A DNA stretch of 64,000 nucleotides from Paenibacillus kribbensis (lineage in GTDB: Bacteria > Bacillota > Bacilli > Paenibacillales > Paenibacillaceae), in contig NZ_CP020028.1 in assembly GCF_002240415.1 (NCBI RefSeq), positions 62,001 to 126,000 on the forward strand, read 5' to 3'. The position numbers and the translations under genes were made by a program. Shown here piece after piece: positions 52,353 through 61,393 of the stretch. Position 1 is the stretch's first letter; every line of letters starts with the position of its first letter. Below the pieces are notes generated by a model that made no database searches, was not told the DNA's origin, and was given only the letters and a program-made list of their open reading frames with translations.

Positions 52353-53402
52353 ATGGGAGAAACCTATATTCGCATTCGTGGGGTGCATAAGACGTATCCG
52401 GACGGAACGGCGGCACTTGAACCGATCAATCTGGACGTTCAGCATGGTGAGGTTCTGGTCCTGCTCGGGCCTTCAGGCTGCGGCAAAAGTACCCTGCTGC
52501 GCATTATGGCTGGTCTGGAGAAGTCAAGCGGCGGCTCCATTAACGTCAATGGAGTGGAGATCAACCATCTGCTGCCGGAAAAGCGGGATATTGGGCTGGT
52601 GTTCCAGCAGTATGCTTTGTTCCCGACGATGACTGTTGCGCAGAACATTGCTTTTGGCATGAAGCTCCGCAAGAAGAGCAAGCAGGAGATTGCGGTTAAA
52701 GTGCAAGAGATGCTGGAGCTGATGAATCTGCAAGAACTGAAGGATCGCAGGCCTTCTCAACTGTCCGGCGGACAACAACAAAGGGTGGCGGTAGCGCGGG
52801 CGTTGGCTACAGAACCCAAAATTCTGCTGATGGACGAGCCGCTGACAGCACTGGATGCCAAGCTTAAGGAGTACTTGAGAATTGAACTGGCCCAGCTCTT
52901 TCGGAAGCTGAACATCACGACTATCTATGTTACGCATGATCAGGTGGAGGCTATGGCGATTGCCGACCGGATTGCGGTGATGGATAAAGGAGTGGTTCGG
53001 CAGATCGGTACGCCCAAGGAAGTGTATCATCAGCCAAAGTCTTCTTTTGTGGCACAATTTGTCGGACAGGTCAACCGATTGAAGGGACAGGCCGTTCATA
53101 CAAAGGAAGGCTGGTCGGTGCAGTTCGGATTTGCCCTCACACCGTATCACGGCAGTCGGGATTTTATTGAGGGAGAGGAAGTGGAGGCATTCCTCAGGCC
53201 TGAAGATATTGAGGTTGAAACGTCAACGGGTCAGGGTTTCCAGGTTCGTATCCGGGAGAGCATCTTCCTCGGGGAGCGCTATAGAGTCATAGCGGATGCA
53301 AATGGGCATAAGCTGCTGCTGGACGTTCCCAACGATATTCATCTAAACGAAGGGGATCAGGTGCAGCTTCAGCTTCAGCATCACAAGCTTATTTATACGT
53401 AG
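52353..53402 (+). CDS. ABC importer ATPase, PotA/UgpC-like
   Basis: 349 residues with Walker A GPSGCGKST, signature [15 protein letters not shown], Walker B LLMDEPLTALD and VTHD, then a C-terminal TOBE-like domain from about residue 240. This layout belongs to PotA/UgpC/FbpC ATPases. Two bases separate it from the preceding gene. Confidence 0.92.
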   Translation: MGETYIRIRGVHKTYPDGTAALEPINLDVQHGEVLVLLGPSGCGKSTLLRIMAGLEKSSGGSINVNGVEINHLLPEKRDIGLVFQQYALFPTMTVAQNIAFGMKLRKKSKQEIAVKVQEMLELMNLQELKDRRPSQLSGGQQQRVAVARALATEPKILLMDEPLTALDAKLKEYLRIELAQLFRKLNITTIYVTHDQVEAMAIADRIAVMDKGVVRQIGTPKEVYHQPKSSFVAQFVGQVNRLKGQAVHTKEGWSVQFGFALTPYHGSRDFIEGEEVEAFLRPEDIEVETSTGQGFQVRIRESIFLGERYRVIADANGHKLLLDVPNDIHLNEGDQVQLQLQHHKLIYT

Positions 53403-53433
53403 AAAACATACAGCATTGAGGAGGAACGTCAGC

Positions 53434-54231
53434 ATGAACACACAAATCAGCTACTCTGATCTTCCATTATTGACCTGCTCAGTGGAGGAGAACGTGGAAC
53501 AACTGGTGAACCATGGCGCGGATAAAATTGAACTGCTTATGGACGGCATCCAGTGGAATTGCATGGATGAGCAGATCAAGAAGATAGGCAAGGCTTTGCG
53601 GCTTCACCATTGTACCTTTTCCGTCCATCCTCCAGCGTGGGATACGAATCTGACGAGCGAGAATCAGGCGATCCGTACAGCTTCTTATGAGGAGTACAAA
53701 AAAGCGATTGAATTTGCGCATGAGATTGAAGCAGAGCATGTAGTCATCCATCCGGGCTTTTGCTTCTCTCCAGCCTTTGATAAGGTTGTAGCTCAACAGC
53801 GTGCACAGGAGTATCTGCACCAGCTTTGTCAGGTAGCAGGGCCTCTTGGAGTCAAGTTGGCAGTTGAAAATGTAGGCTATAACGGCGCTTCCATTTATTC
53901 CGAACAAGAGTATCTGAGCTGTCTGGATCAGTTGGATCATACGGCAGGTTATTTGATTGATACGGGACATGCCCACTTGAATGGCTGGGATATTCCGCAA
54001 ATGATTCGCAGTGTGAAGGAACGTCTGTTTTCTGTTCATATTCATGATAACTCCGGTGTTGGTGATGAGCATCTGCCCATCGGTGAAGGCTCCATTCATT
54101 GGCAGCCTATATATAATGCATTACAAGAAGTGGATACTCCTTGTCAACTGATTTTGGAATATTCTCCTGGAACAGCTCTTAACCATTTAGTGAAAGGAAA
54201 GCAACTGCTTCGGCAGCATCTTGCACTATAA
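53434..54231 (+). CDS. TIM-barrel sugar phosphate isomerase/epimerase-like protein
   Basis: 265 residues of the AP endonuclease 2/xylose isomerase-like superfamily. It has metal-binding candidates in VIHPGF, VENVG, IDTGHAH and VHIHDN, and Glu in LILEYS. The start is ATG 53434 behind GAGGAGG. Its placement after a GlpP-controlled importer suggests work on an imported phosphorylated compound, perhaps a glycerophospho-sugar or diester. The reaction is unknown. Confidence 0.8.
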   Translation: MNTQISYSDLPLLTCSVEENVEQLVNHGADKIELLMDGIQWNCMDEQIKKIGKALRLHHCTFSVHPPAWDTNLTSENQAIRTASYEEYKKAIEFAHEIEAEHVVIHPGFCFSPAFDKVVAQQRAQEYLHQLCQVAGPLGVKLAVENVGYNGASIYSEQEYLSCLDQLDHTAGYLIDTGHAHLNGWDIPQMIRSVKERLFSVHIHDNSGVGDEHLPIGEGSIHWQPIYNALQEVDTPCQLILEYSPGTALNHLVKGKQLLRQHLAL

Positions 54232-54280
54232 TCCTTTGAACTTAAACGCCATATCACAAGGGCAGGGGACGATTGGGGAG

Positions 54281-55066
54281 ATGGACCCGTCCCGGTATGA
54301 AGCCTACTTTTTTGATCTTGACGGAACAATCTATACAGGCAGCGAGTTATTACCGGGAGTGAATGAGGTGATTTCTCGTCTGATTCAGTTGGGCAAGAAG
54401 GTCATGTATTTGACCAACACAACGGTATACACCCGCAAGGAGTGTCGTGACAGGCTTAAGGCTATGGGCTTGGAGCCTTCGATAGACGACATTTTGACAG
54501 CAGGCTATGTATCAGGGATGTATCTGAAGGAGCAGCAAGAGGATGTACGGGCGTTCGTTATTGGAGAGCGGGCGCTTGAGCAAGAACTGGATGTGCTGGA
54601 TATTATCCTGACGGATAATCCAATGGAAGCTACGCATTTGGTTGTTGGACTGGATCGGGAGTTCTCGTATGCCAAAATGACGGCAGGTATGAATGCGGTC
54701 AGGAACGGGGCCAAGTTCATTGTGGCCAACCCTGATCCGTTCTGTCCCGTACCTGGCGGAATCATACCCGATTCATGGCCTATCGCCAAAGCAATTGAGG
54801 CGGCGAGCACGCTTGATATTCAAGTGATGACAGGCAAACCCTCCACTTATTATATAGATAGGGCATTGCAATTATCAGGTCTGGATGCAGGTCGCTGCCT
54901 GATGATCGGAGATCGCTTGGAAACAGATATGATGATGGGTGTCAACAGCGCTGTCCACACAGCGCTAGTTCTTACTGGAGTCACAGAGAGCGAGGGCTTG
55001 CTTAGGAGCGACATTGTACCTAATTATGTATTTAGTACACTTGAAGACTTGCTGAAGTGGCTATAG
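54281..55066 (+). CDS. HAD-family phosphatase, NagD-like
   Basis: 261 residues with the catalytic FFDLDGTIYTG (nucleophile Asp) and YLTNTT, plus MIGDRLETDMMMG near the end. A large C2-type cap follows the core, as in NagD/AraL and glycerol-phosphate phosphatases. ATG at 54281 behind GGGGAG. It may remove phosphate from the product of the pathway. A terminator follows. Confidence 0.87.
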   Translation: MDPSRYEAYFFDLDGTIYTGSELLPGVNEVISRLIQLGKKVMYLTNTTVYTRKECRDRLKAMGLEPSIDDILTAGYVSGMYLKEQQEDVRAFVIGERALEQELDVLDIILTDNPMEATHLVVGLDREFSYAKMTAGMNAVRNGAKFIVANPDPFCPVPGGIIPDSWPIAKAIEAASTLDIQVMTGKPSTYYIDRALQLSGLDAGRCLMIGDRLETDMMMGVNSAVHTALVLTGVTESEGLLRSDIVPNYVFSTLEDLLKWL

Positions 55067-55087
55067 TCAATATTTTGTAAGTGAATG

Positions 55088-55136
55088 AAAAGGGGAACGT
55101 CCGTCGGCTCAGGCCTATGGGTGTCCCCCTTTTTGC
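55088..55136 (+). terminator. terminator after the HAD gene
   Basis: AAAGGGGAAC and GTGTCCCCC-type arms, then TTTTT. Confidence 0.7.
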
Positions 55137-55223
55137 CTACTTGCGGAAAGGTCATTACCTACACCGGAAAATGTTCATGAATGTGCGATTTGTCATTGAC
55201 ATGTTCAAATATTTCAAATTTAA

Positions 55224-55239
55224 AGTGACTGCAATCACA
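55224..55239. promoter_or_regulatory. FNR/CRP-type site of the hmp promoter
   Basis: AGTGACTGCAATCACA matches TGTGA-N6-TCACA at 9 of 10 positions. Its centre (55231.5) is 41.5 bases upstream of the start point predicted from TATACT at 55261-55266, the position for class II activation by Fnr. Confidence 0.65.
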
Positions 55240-55352
55240 TTAACGGTTACTTTATGTGGGTATACTGGGCTGTAAATGGAGGGTTAACAATGGGGTGCAT
55301 ATGTTGAAACACCCTTTGTTCATCTTATTTTGGAGAGAAGAGGGATATAAAG

Positions 55353-56582
55353 ATGCTGAGTGAGCAAACCATTGCAACGATTAAATCGACTGTACCTGTC
55401 TTGGAGGTGCACGGAACTACGATCACCAAGCGTTTTTACCAGATGATGTTCGAGGCTCATCCCGAGCTGCTGAATATATTCAATCACGCTAACCAGAAGC
55501 AGGGACGTCAGCAAGGGGCACTGGCCAATGCTGTATATGCGGCTGCACAGCACATTGATCGTCTGGAGGAAATCCTTCCAGTGGTGCGTCAGATTGCACA
55601 TAAGCATCGCAGTTTGGGAATCCGGCCTGAGCATTATCCTATCGTCGGAAAATATCTGCTTGCTGCGATCAAGGACGTGTTGGGGGATGCGGCTACAGAC
55701 GAGGTCATTAACGCTTGGGCCGAGGCCTATGGTGTGATCGCTAAGGGATTTATAGACGTGGAAGCTGAAATGTACAACGAGGCGGAACAGCAGCAGGGAG
55801 GCTGGTCTGACTTTAAGAGCTTTGTTGTGCAAAAAAAGGTCAAGGAAAGCGACCAAATTACGTCCTTTTACCTGGTGCCGCAGGATGGACAGGTGCTGCC
55901 TGCATTCGAGTCTGGGCAATATATCAGCCTCAAGATGCAGATTCCGGGTGAACATAATACCCACATCCGTCAATACAGCCTTTCGGATGCCCCAGGACAA
56001 CCTCACTACCGGATATCCGTAAAGCGCGAGGATGCCGTAGGGGCCCGTCCGGCGGGTAAAGTATCCGTGTATCTGCATGAGCAGGTACAGGAGGGCGATG
56101 TGCTGCAGGTATCTGCACCGGCTGGTGATTTCACGCTGAACCAGGCAGATCACAGACCTGTCGTGCTGATCAGCGGTGGCGTCGGGCTAACCCCGATGGT
56201 CAGCATGCTGGCTTCCTTGGTGAAGTCTGCCCCGGATCGCCCTGTCACCTTTGTCCATGCAGCAGTCAATGGGGATAACCATGCTCTGCGTAATGAGGTG
56301 GAAAAGTTGATCGCCGCACATGCACAGGCCGCAGTTCGGTGGTGTTACAGCAGACCAACAGAGCAGGATCGGATGACGCAGGCTTTTCACAAGGAAGGCC
56401 GTCTGGACCTGCCTTGGCTGCAATCCGTGGTGCCGGAACGTAACGCCCAATATTACTTTTGCGGTCCTGAGGCGTTCATGCAATCGGTGTATGGCCTGTT
56501 GAAGGAGTGGAATATCCCCGTTTCGGATATCCACTATGAGTTTTTTGGCCCTGCAAGTGTGTGGGAAGCAGAAGCGCAGTGA
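55353..56582 (+). CDS. hmp: flavohemoglobin (nitric oxide dioxygenase)
   Basis: 409 residues: a globin domain with Tyr29, Gln53 and proximal His85 at the canonical positions, then FAD-binding (RQYSLSDAP) and NAD-binding (GGVGLTPMVSML, YFCGPEAFMQ) domains. It converts NO to nitrate with O2 and NADH, protecting the cell from nitrosative stress. GGAGAG upstream. An Fnr-like site precedes it. A bidirectional terminator follows. Confidence 0.95.
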   Translation: MLSEQTIATIKSTVPVLEVHGTTITKRFYQMMFEAHPELLNIFNHANQKQGRQQGALANAVYAAAQHIDRLEEILPVVRQIAHKHRSLGIRPEHYPIVGKYLLAAIKDVLGDAATDEVINAWAEAYGVIAKGFIDVEAEMYNEAEQQQGGWSDFKSFVVQKKVKESDQITSFYLVPQDGQVLPAFESGQYISLKMQIPGEHNTHIRQYSLSDAPGQPHYRISVKREDAVGARPAGKVSVYLHEQVQEGDVLQVSAPAGDFTLNQADHRPVVLISGGVGLTPMVSMLASLVKSAPDRPVTFVHAAVNGDNHALRNEVEKLIAAHAQAAVRWCYSRPTEQDRMTQAFHKEGRLDLPWLQSVVPERNAQYYFCGPEAFMQSVYGLLKEWNIPVSDIHYEFFGPASVWEAEAQ

Positions 56583-56590
56583 GCATCACA

Positions 56591-56624
56591 AAAAGACGAA
56601 GGATAGCTGTCCTTCGTCTTTTTT
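56591..56624. terminator. bidirectional terminator between hmp and serS
   Basis: AAAAGACGAAGGA and TCCTTCGTCTTTT arms around TAGCTG. Confidence 0.9.
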
Positions 56625-56701
56625 GCGATGATTACAATAGGAAATCGTACTTATTGGGTACTACTCATTGGTTACTAATTCTTCTTAGTGTGCTCGTGTT
56701 T

Positions 56702-57991
56702 TCATAAAATGGGCGGGCGCAAAAATTCCATATGCTGCGGCATATACTGACGTAAAGCCTCTGGAATACGGATCGAGCCGTCCTCCTGCTGATGATGCTC
56801 CAGCAACGGAATCAAAATCCGGGGCGAAGCGACCGCTGTATTGTTGAGAGTGTAGCAATATTGCAGCTTGCCGTCCGCATTGCGGTACCGGATGTTGGAA
56901 CGGCGCGCCTGAAAATCAAGCAACTGGGACGACGAATGTGTCTCGCCATAAGCCTGTCGGCTGGGCATCCATGTCTCAATATCCACCTGCTTGTAGGTTT
57001 TTTGCGCCATGTCGCCTGTACAGACAGCCATTTTGCGGTAGGGCAGCTCCAGCAGCTGAAGCAGGTCTTCCGCATTGCGCGTAATCTCCTGAAACATCTG
57101 CTCCGAAGCGTCCAGACTGGCTTCGCAGAGCACGACCTGCTCCACCTTGGCGAACTGGTGCACACGATATAGTCCGTGCACATCTCTTCCAGCTGAGCCT
57201 ACCTCATTGCGGAAGCATACCGATACAGCCGCCAGCCGGATCGGAGCGGTGACATCTACGATTTCACCGCTGTAATATGCGACCAGCGGAACCTCCGAGG
57301 TGCCTACGAGCCATTGATCCTCCCCTGCGATGCGGTAGGTCTGGTCCAGCCCAAGCGGGAAAAAGCCAGTGCTGCGCATCGCCTCAGAGCGTACCATTAG
57401 CGGAACGTCCAGTAGCTGGAATCCCCGCTCAGTCAGCAGATCGACTGCAAGCTGCTGTACGGCCCGGTGCAACGCCACCCCCGCTCCTGTCAGGTAATAG
57501 TTACGGGTTCCGGCTGTTTTGACACCGCGAGGAACGTCGAATAGGCTGTGCAACTGGCCGAGTGCCATATGATCCTTCGGTTCAAATCCGAAATCGGGTA
57601 TCATTCCGACCCGTTCCAGTTCTATGTTATCTTCATCCGATCTGCCCCGTGGCGTATCTGGCGATACGATATTAGGCATCAGAAGCAAGAGCTGTTGAAA
57701 CTGCTCCTCCACTTCCTGCTGCGGGACTTCCAGACGGTCTAATTGTCCGTTAATTTCTTTGACCTGCCGCTTGGCAGCCTCTGCCTGTTCATTCTTTCCG
57801 GCATGAAGCAGCGCCCCGATATCCTGACTACACTGATTACGCGTCTGACGCAGCTGTTCCACTTCCTGCAGCAGCTCTTTTCTCCGATCATCCAGGGTCA
57901 GCAGCTCTGCCACTGATACCTGCATTCCTTTGTTGTCTGCTGCTGTTTGTACCTGTTCCCGATGCTCTCTGATCCATTTGATGTCCAACAT
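56702..57991 (-). CDS. serS: seryl-tRNA synthetase
   Basis: About 429 residues. An N-terminal helical hairpin (RKELLQEVEQLRQTRNQCSQ) grips tRNA-Ser, followed by a class II core with motif 2 (VCFRNEVGSAGRDVHGLYRV) and motif 3 (near the C-terminus). It charges serine onto tRNA. ATG at 57991 behind AAAGGGAG; the open frame to 58165 runs back into the T-box and is not real coding. Controlled by the T-box upstream. Confidence 0.93.
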   Translation of the reverse strand: MLDIKWIREHREQVQTAADNKGMQVSVAELLTLDDRRKELLQEVEQLRQTRNQCSQDIGALLHAGKNEQAEAAKRQVKEINGQLDRLEVPQQEVEEQFQQLLLLMPNIVSPDTPRGRSDEDNIELERVGMIPDFGFEPKDHMALGQLHSLFDVPRGVKTAGTRNYYLTGAGVALHRAVQQLAVDLLTERGFQLLDVPLMVRSEAMRSTGFFPLGLDQTYRIAGEDQWLVGTSEVPLVAYYSGEIVDVTAPIRLAAVSVCFRNEVGSAGRDVHGLYRVHQFAKVEQVVLCEASLDASEQMFQEITRNAEDLLQLLELPYRKMAVCTGDMAQKTYKQVDIETWMPSRQAYGETHSSSQLLDFQARRSNIRYRNADGKLQYCYTLNNTAVASPRILIPLLEHHQQEDGSIRIPEALRQYMPQHMEFLRPPIL

Positions 57992-58019
57992 GACACCGCA
58001 CTCCCTTTCGGATAAAAAT

Positions 58020-58250
58020 ACAAAAAGCGCCCTCATCCACATGGGACGAGGAGCGCTTATATCTCGCGGTGCCACCCAAATTGACCGGACAGCATGACAG
58101 ATGTCATGACTCTCCAATCCACTTTGCTCCGCTGTAACGGGCGGGTCCGGTTTACTTAGGAACACATATTGCCATAACCTACGCTAACGTATGATCCTTG
58201 GCGTAAACGCCTCCGAGTTGGATGCTCTTCACAGGCACAATGTCGTTTGC
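58020..58250 (-). ncRNA. T-box riboswitch of serS
   Basis: On the minus strand the T-box sequence GGGTGGCACCGCG (58077-58065) is followed by a GCGCTCCTCGTCC/GGATGAGGGCGC terminator with a T tract (58056-58022). Uncharged tRNA-Ser should stabilise the antiterminator. I could not place the specifier codon by eye; the 5' edge is approximate. Confidence 0.9.
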
Positions 58251-58311
58251 TTTTTTTTAAGTATACGGATTTTCGGCAGGGCAATCAAGGGTATGAGTGC
58301 TGTGCATAGGC

Positions 58312-58491
58312 TTACTTACTTTTTTCATCATGATCCTTCCAATAAAAATAAATACACAGCGTAATTAAGATCAGTGGAAATAAGTAAAAAGCATCATTAA
58401 ACCCTGAGGAATGGGTGACTCTTAAATAGTATAGAAGCCAAAACATGGACATGCTTGCTATCAAAGCCATGGTGCCGCTCACTGAATACAT
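58312..58491 (-). CDS. small membrane protein
   Basis: 59 codons, ATG at 58491 with AAGGGAG seven bases upstream. Two hydrophobic helices (TMALIASMSMFWLLYY and DAFYLFPLILITLCIYF) are joined by a short polar loop, and the tail is charged (WKDHDEKSK). Helical-hairpin small membrane proteins of this kind are common and mostly uncharacterised. It lies upstream of serS's T-box, on the same strand. Confidence 0.7.
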   Translation of the reverse strand: MYSVSGTMALIASMSMFWLLYYLRVTHSSGFNDAFYLFPLILITLCIYFYWKDHDEKSK

Positions 58492-58676
58492 GTATATTTC
58501 TCCCTTACTAAGTGTAATAGAAATATTGCAAAAGTAGATGGTATTTACAACATTATAATGTATTTTACGGTATTATCCATATTTCATATTTATGAAGGAA
58601 AAAAGGTCTCTATAATGCCTTATTAATTTCATGTAAAATGTAATGATTACCAAAATGAACAGCGAGGGAGGAGAAC

Positions 58677-61229
58677 ATGGAGGATTTTAAAGATCGTTTA
58701 CATACGATTCGCCAGGAACAGAACAAGCTGCTCAAGGAGTATCAGACATTAATTGCAGACTATGAAGCCTCGGATATCATTCTGGAGAATGAGGTGCTGC
58801 GACAGAGATTTGAGGAATATCAGGCTCGTTGCATTCAGTTGGAAGAGCGGGTACGACATATGGAGCAGGAAAATGGAAGGCTGCGCACTTCGCTAACGGA
58901 GCAAATGCTGAGTGAAAAGGCGAATATGATTCGCATTTCCCGTGAAAAGCTGGAGATCTATTTTGCATCCAAAACAACAGAGGGGCAGAATCGGCTGACA
59001 GCCTTTGAATATGGGGCCAAGAACCGGGTGGATCAGCTTATTCAGCAAGCCACACATGAGCTTAAAGAGGATCAGGACGAAATCGTCGCCAGATTGCGGC
59101 TGTTCTCGGAGGAGATTCGTGACCGGATCATGGAGCAGCGCCAGCGGTTTCAGGAGGCCGAGCGCAAATTGCTTCATCAGACAGCAAGCGAGTTCCAGCA
59201 GCTCGGAGAAGAAGAGATCAGCGAAGAAACGATGCAGAAGCGCATGAAGCAGAATCAGTTCGAAATGAAGCTAGGCTTGAACTGGATCAACAAGCTGGGG
59301 ATTTTGCTCATTATTTTGGGTGTAGGAGCCGCCTTTAAATATTCCTATTCAAACTGGTTTACAGGAAATATGAAGGGTGTAGCCTTCTTTCTGCTGGGAG
59401 CGTTGATGCTGGTCGGCGGCGAATGGCTGTACCGCAAGCAGAAGCAGACCTTTGCGCTCGGTATTTTGGGCGGCGGGATTTCCGTGCTGTATGGATCGAT
59501 TTTCTACAGCTACTTTTTGCTGGAGATCATAGGAATGTATACAGGCATCGGCTTGTCCGTACTGGTTACGGTGACCGCTGTGCTATTGTCATTAAGGTAT
59601 GAATCGCGAACGATATGCTCTTTTGGTTTAGTAGGAGGATATCTTCCGCTGTTTTCCTATATGGCAGCGAACGGGCTGGAAGGGAATGCGGTTTATATCG
59701 CCATGGGTTATCTGTTTCTGTTGAACCTGCTCATTCTGCTTGTATCCTTGCGCAAGCGGTGGGTCATTGTGCAATATATCAGTTTTATGCTCAATACACC
59801 TTTGATGGTTGTGCTGGCATGGCTATCAGAAAGCACCGCAGCGAGCATGCTGTATGCAGTTAGTACATTTGCGATGTATCTCGCTATGACGCTGTGGGTG
59901 CCTTTCCGTTTGAAGGCAAAGCTGTCATGGCTGGATTTCTCCCTGCTGGCTCTGAACACCGTCGTGAGCTGCAGCGTTCTGTACTCTCTCTTTGGCGATG
60001 CGGGTCTGGATGATTACAAAGGTCTGCTGGCATTTGTCTTTTGCTTGGTGTATGGGGGTCTGGGACGATGGGTTAGTCGATATATTCCAGCGGAGAAACA
60101 AACGAAAATATTATTTTATGCGACTTCACTGACCTTTGCCATCCTCATGATTCCGTTCCAGTTTGGAGTGAGATGGTTATCCATGGGCTGGTTGATCGAG
60201 GCCGTGCTCCTGACTTTGTGTGGGTACCGTTACCGGTTGAAGGAATTGGAGCGAGCGGGCTGGGGCATTTTAGGACTATGTCTGGGCGCATTCTTTTTCG
60301 TCGATTTCCCTATATACCTGCTGTCAGGCTTTGAAACGGATTATTTCGGGCTCAAATACACACTCATTACGCTCGGGATGTTGGTTGTTACTTTCTTTTA
60401 TGCCATTCAATTCAGCCGTCCGGATGCGTTCAAAAACAATCGTTTATATGAAATGCGTGTCATGCAAGGGTTTAAATATGCAGCTTTGGTGAACGTGTAT
60501 TGCTACCTCTTGTATGAAGCCGGGCACTGGTACAATATCGTCGTATCGGACGGATTTGCCCATTACACCTTGTACAAGGTGTTGCTGTACACGTGCGTAT
60601 CGCTGGTGTTGGCTTATTTCCTGCCTAAGGTGAAGCTGTTGTACGATCGGGTGATTAAATACTACAGCCTGGCATTGTACGTCATAGGCTATACGTTGGG
60701 ACTGTTGGTTACCGTAGCGGTTCCGACCTTGCATGAAAATTATGCGCAAAATACGGCTGCTGATTATGTAGCGTTGACGGTACTCACAGCTTTTAATGTG
60801 CTGGTCTTCTTCAGCAGCAGGGATTTCCTGAATGCACTGATGACACGTCATTATCGAAGCATAGAGTTGTATCCGGTCATTATGGGGGTATATTTGCTGG
60901 GCATTATTACTGCCTTTCTTGGGGTTCAGTTCCGTCTGGGGGATGCAGGTCTCGTATTCAGTCTGGTATATTTACTGCTGGCGATTCTGTATATCGTATA
61001 CGGCTTTCTCAAGCGGTTGGTCTACATTCGTAGATTCGGTCTGGGACTGACCCTGCTATCGACAGGCAAGCTGCTTTTATATGATCTGCACCTGTTAACA
61101 ACAGGAAGCACCATCGTAGCCTACTTCTCCTTCGGTGTGGTATTGCTGGCGATTTCGTATATTTATCAAAAAGTATCCAATAGCATGGGAGAGGCCATTA
61201 TAAAGCAGGATGTCGAAGAAAAAATGTAG
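58677..61229 (+). CDS. large membrane protein, DUF2339 family
   Basis: 850 residues. The first 200 form a long coiled coil (QRFEEYQARCIQLEERVRHM, IRDRIMEQRQRFQEAERKLL), followed by some 20-25 hydrophobic segments (starting GLNWINKLGILLIILGVGAA). This arrangement fits DUF2339, proteins of unknown function. GGGAGGAG upstream. A single gene, divergent from the small membrane protein. Confidence 0.85.
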   Translation: MEDFKDRLHTIRQEQNKLLKEYQTLIADYEASDIILENEVLRQRFEEYQARCIQLEERVRHMEQENGRLRTSLTEQMLSEKANMIRISREKLEIYFASKTTEGQNRLTAFEYGAKNRVDQLIQQATHELKEDQDEIVARLRLFSEEIRDRIMEQRQRFQEAERKLLHQTASEFQQLGEEEISEETMQKRMKQNQFEMKLGLNWINKLGILLIILGVGAAFKYSYSNWFTGNMKGVAFFLLGALMLVGGEWLYRKQKQTFALGILGGGISVLYGSIFYSYFLLEIIGMYTGIGLSVLVTVTAVLLSLRYESRTICSFGLVGGYLPLFSYMAANGLEGNAVYIAMGYLFLLNLLILLVSLRKRWVIVQYISFMLNTPLMVVLAWLSESTAASMLYAVSTFAMYLAMTLWVPFRLKAKLSWLDFSLLALNTVVSCSVLYSLFGDAGLDDYKGLLAFVFCLVYGGLGRWVSRYIPAEKQTKILFYATSLTFAILMIPFQFGVRWLSMGWLIEAVLLTLCGYRYRLKELERAGWGILGLCLGAFFFVDFPIYLLSGFETDYFGLKYTLITLGMLVVTFFYAIQFSRPDAFKNNRLYEMRVMQGFKYAALVNVYCYLLYEAGHWYNIVVSDGFAHYTLYKVLLYTCVSLVLAYFLPKVKLLYDRVIKYYSLALYVIGYTLGLLVTVAVPTLHENYAQNTAADYVALTVLTAFNVLVFFSSRDFLNALMTRHYRSIELYPVIMGVYLLGIITAFLGVQFRLGDAGLVFSLVYLLLAILYIVYGFLKRLVYIRRFGLGLTLLSTGKLLLYDLHLLTTGSTIVAYFSFGVVLLAISYIYQKVSNSMGEAIIKQDVEEKM

Positions 61230-61393
61230 TTTTTTGTAGAATTCTGTAGATATTCGACAATATGAAAATAAATTCGATAAATAGTGAAAAATTTTGTATG
61301 ACCTTACATCCTACTTACGCTATAATGAGTAAAAATTATTTATGTACGCATGCTTATGTTTATGCGGAAGTAGAGATGAATGAGGGGGATATA

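Noticed and set aside
57992..58165. N-terminal extension of seryl-tRNA synthetase
   Set aside because: The sequence is the T-box leader; the true start has a ribosome binding site at 57991.
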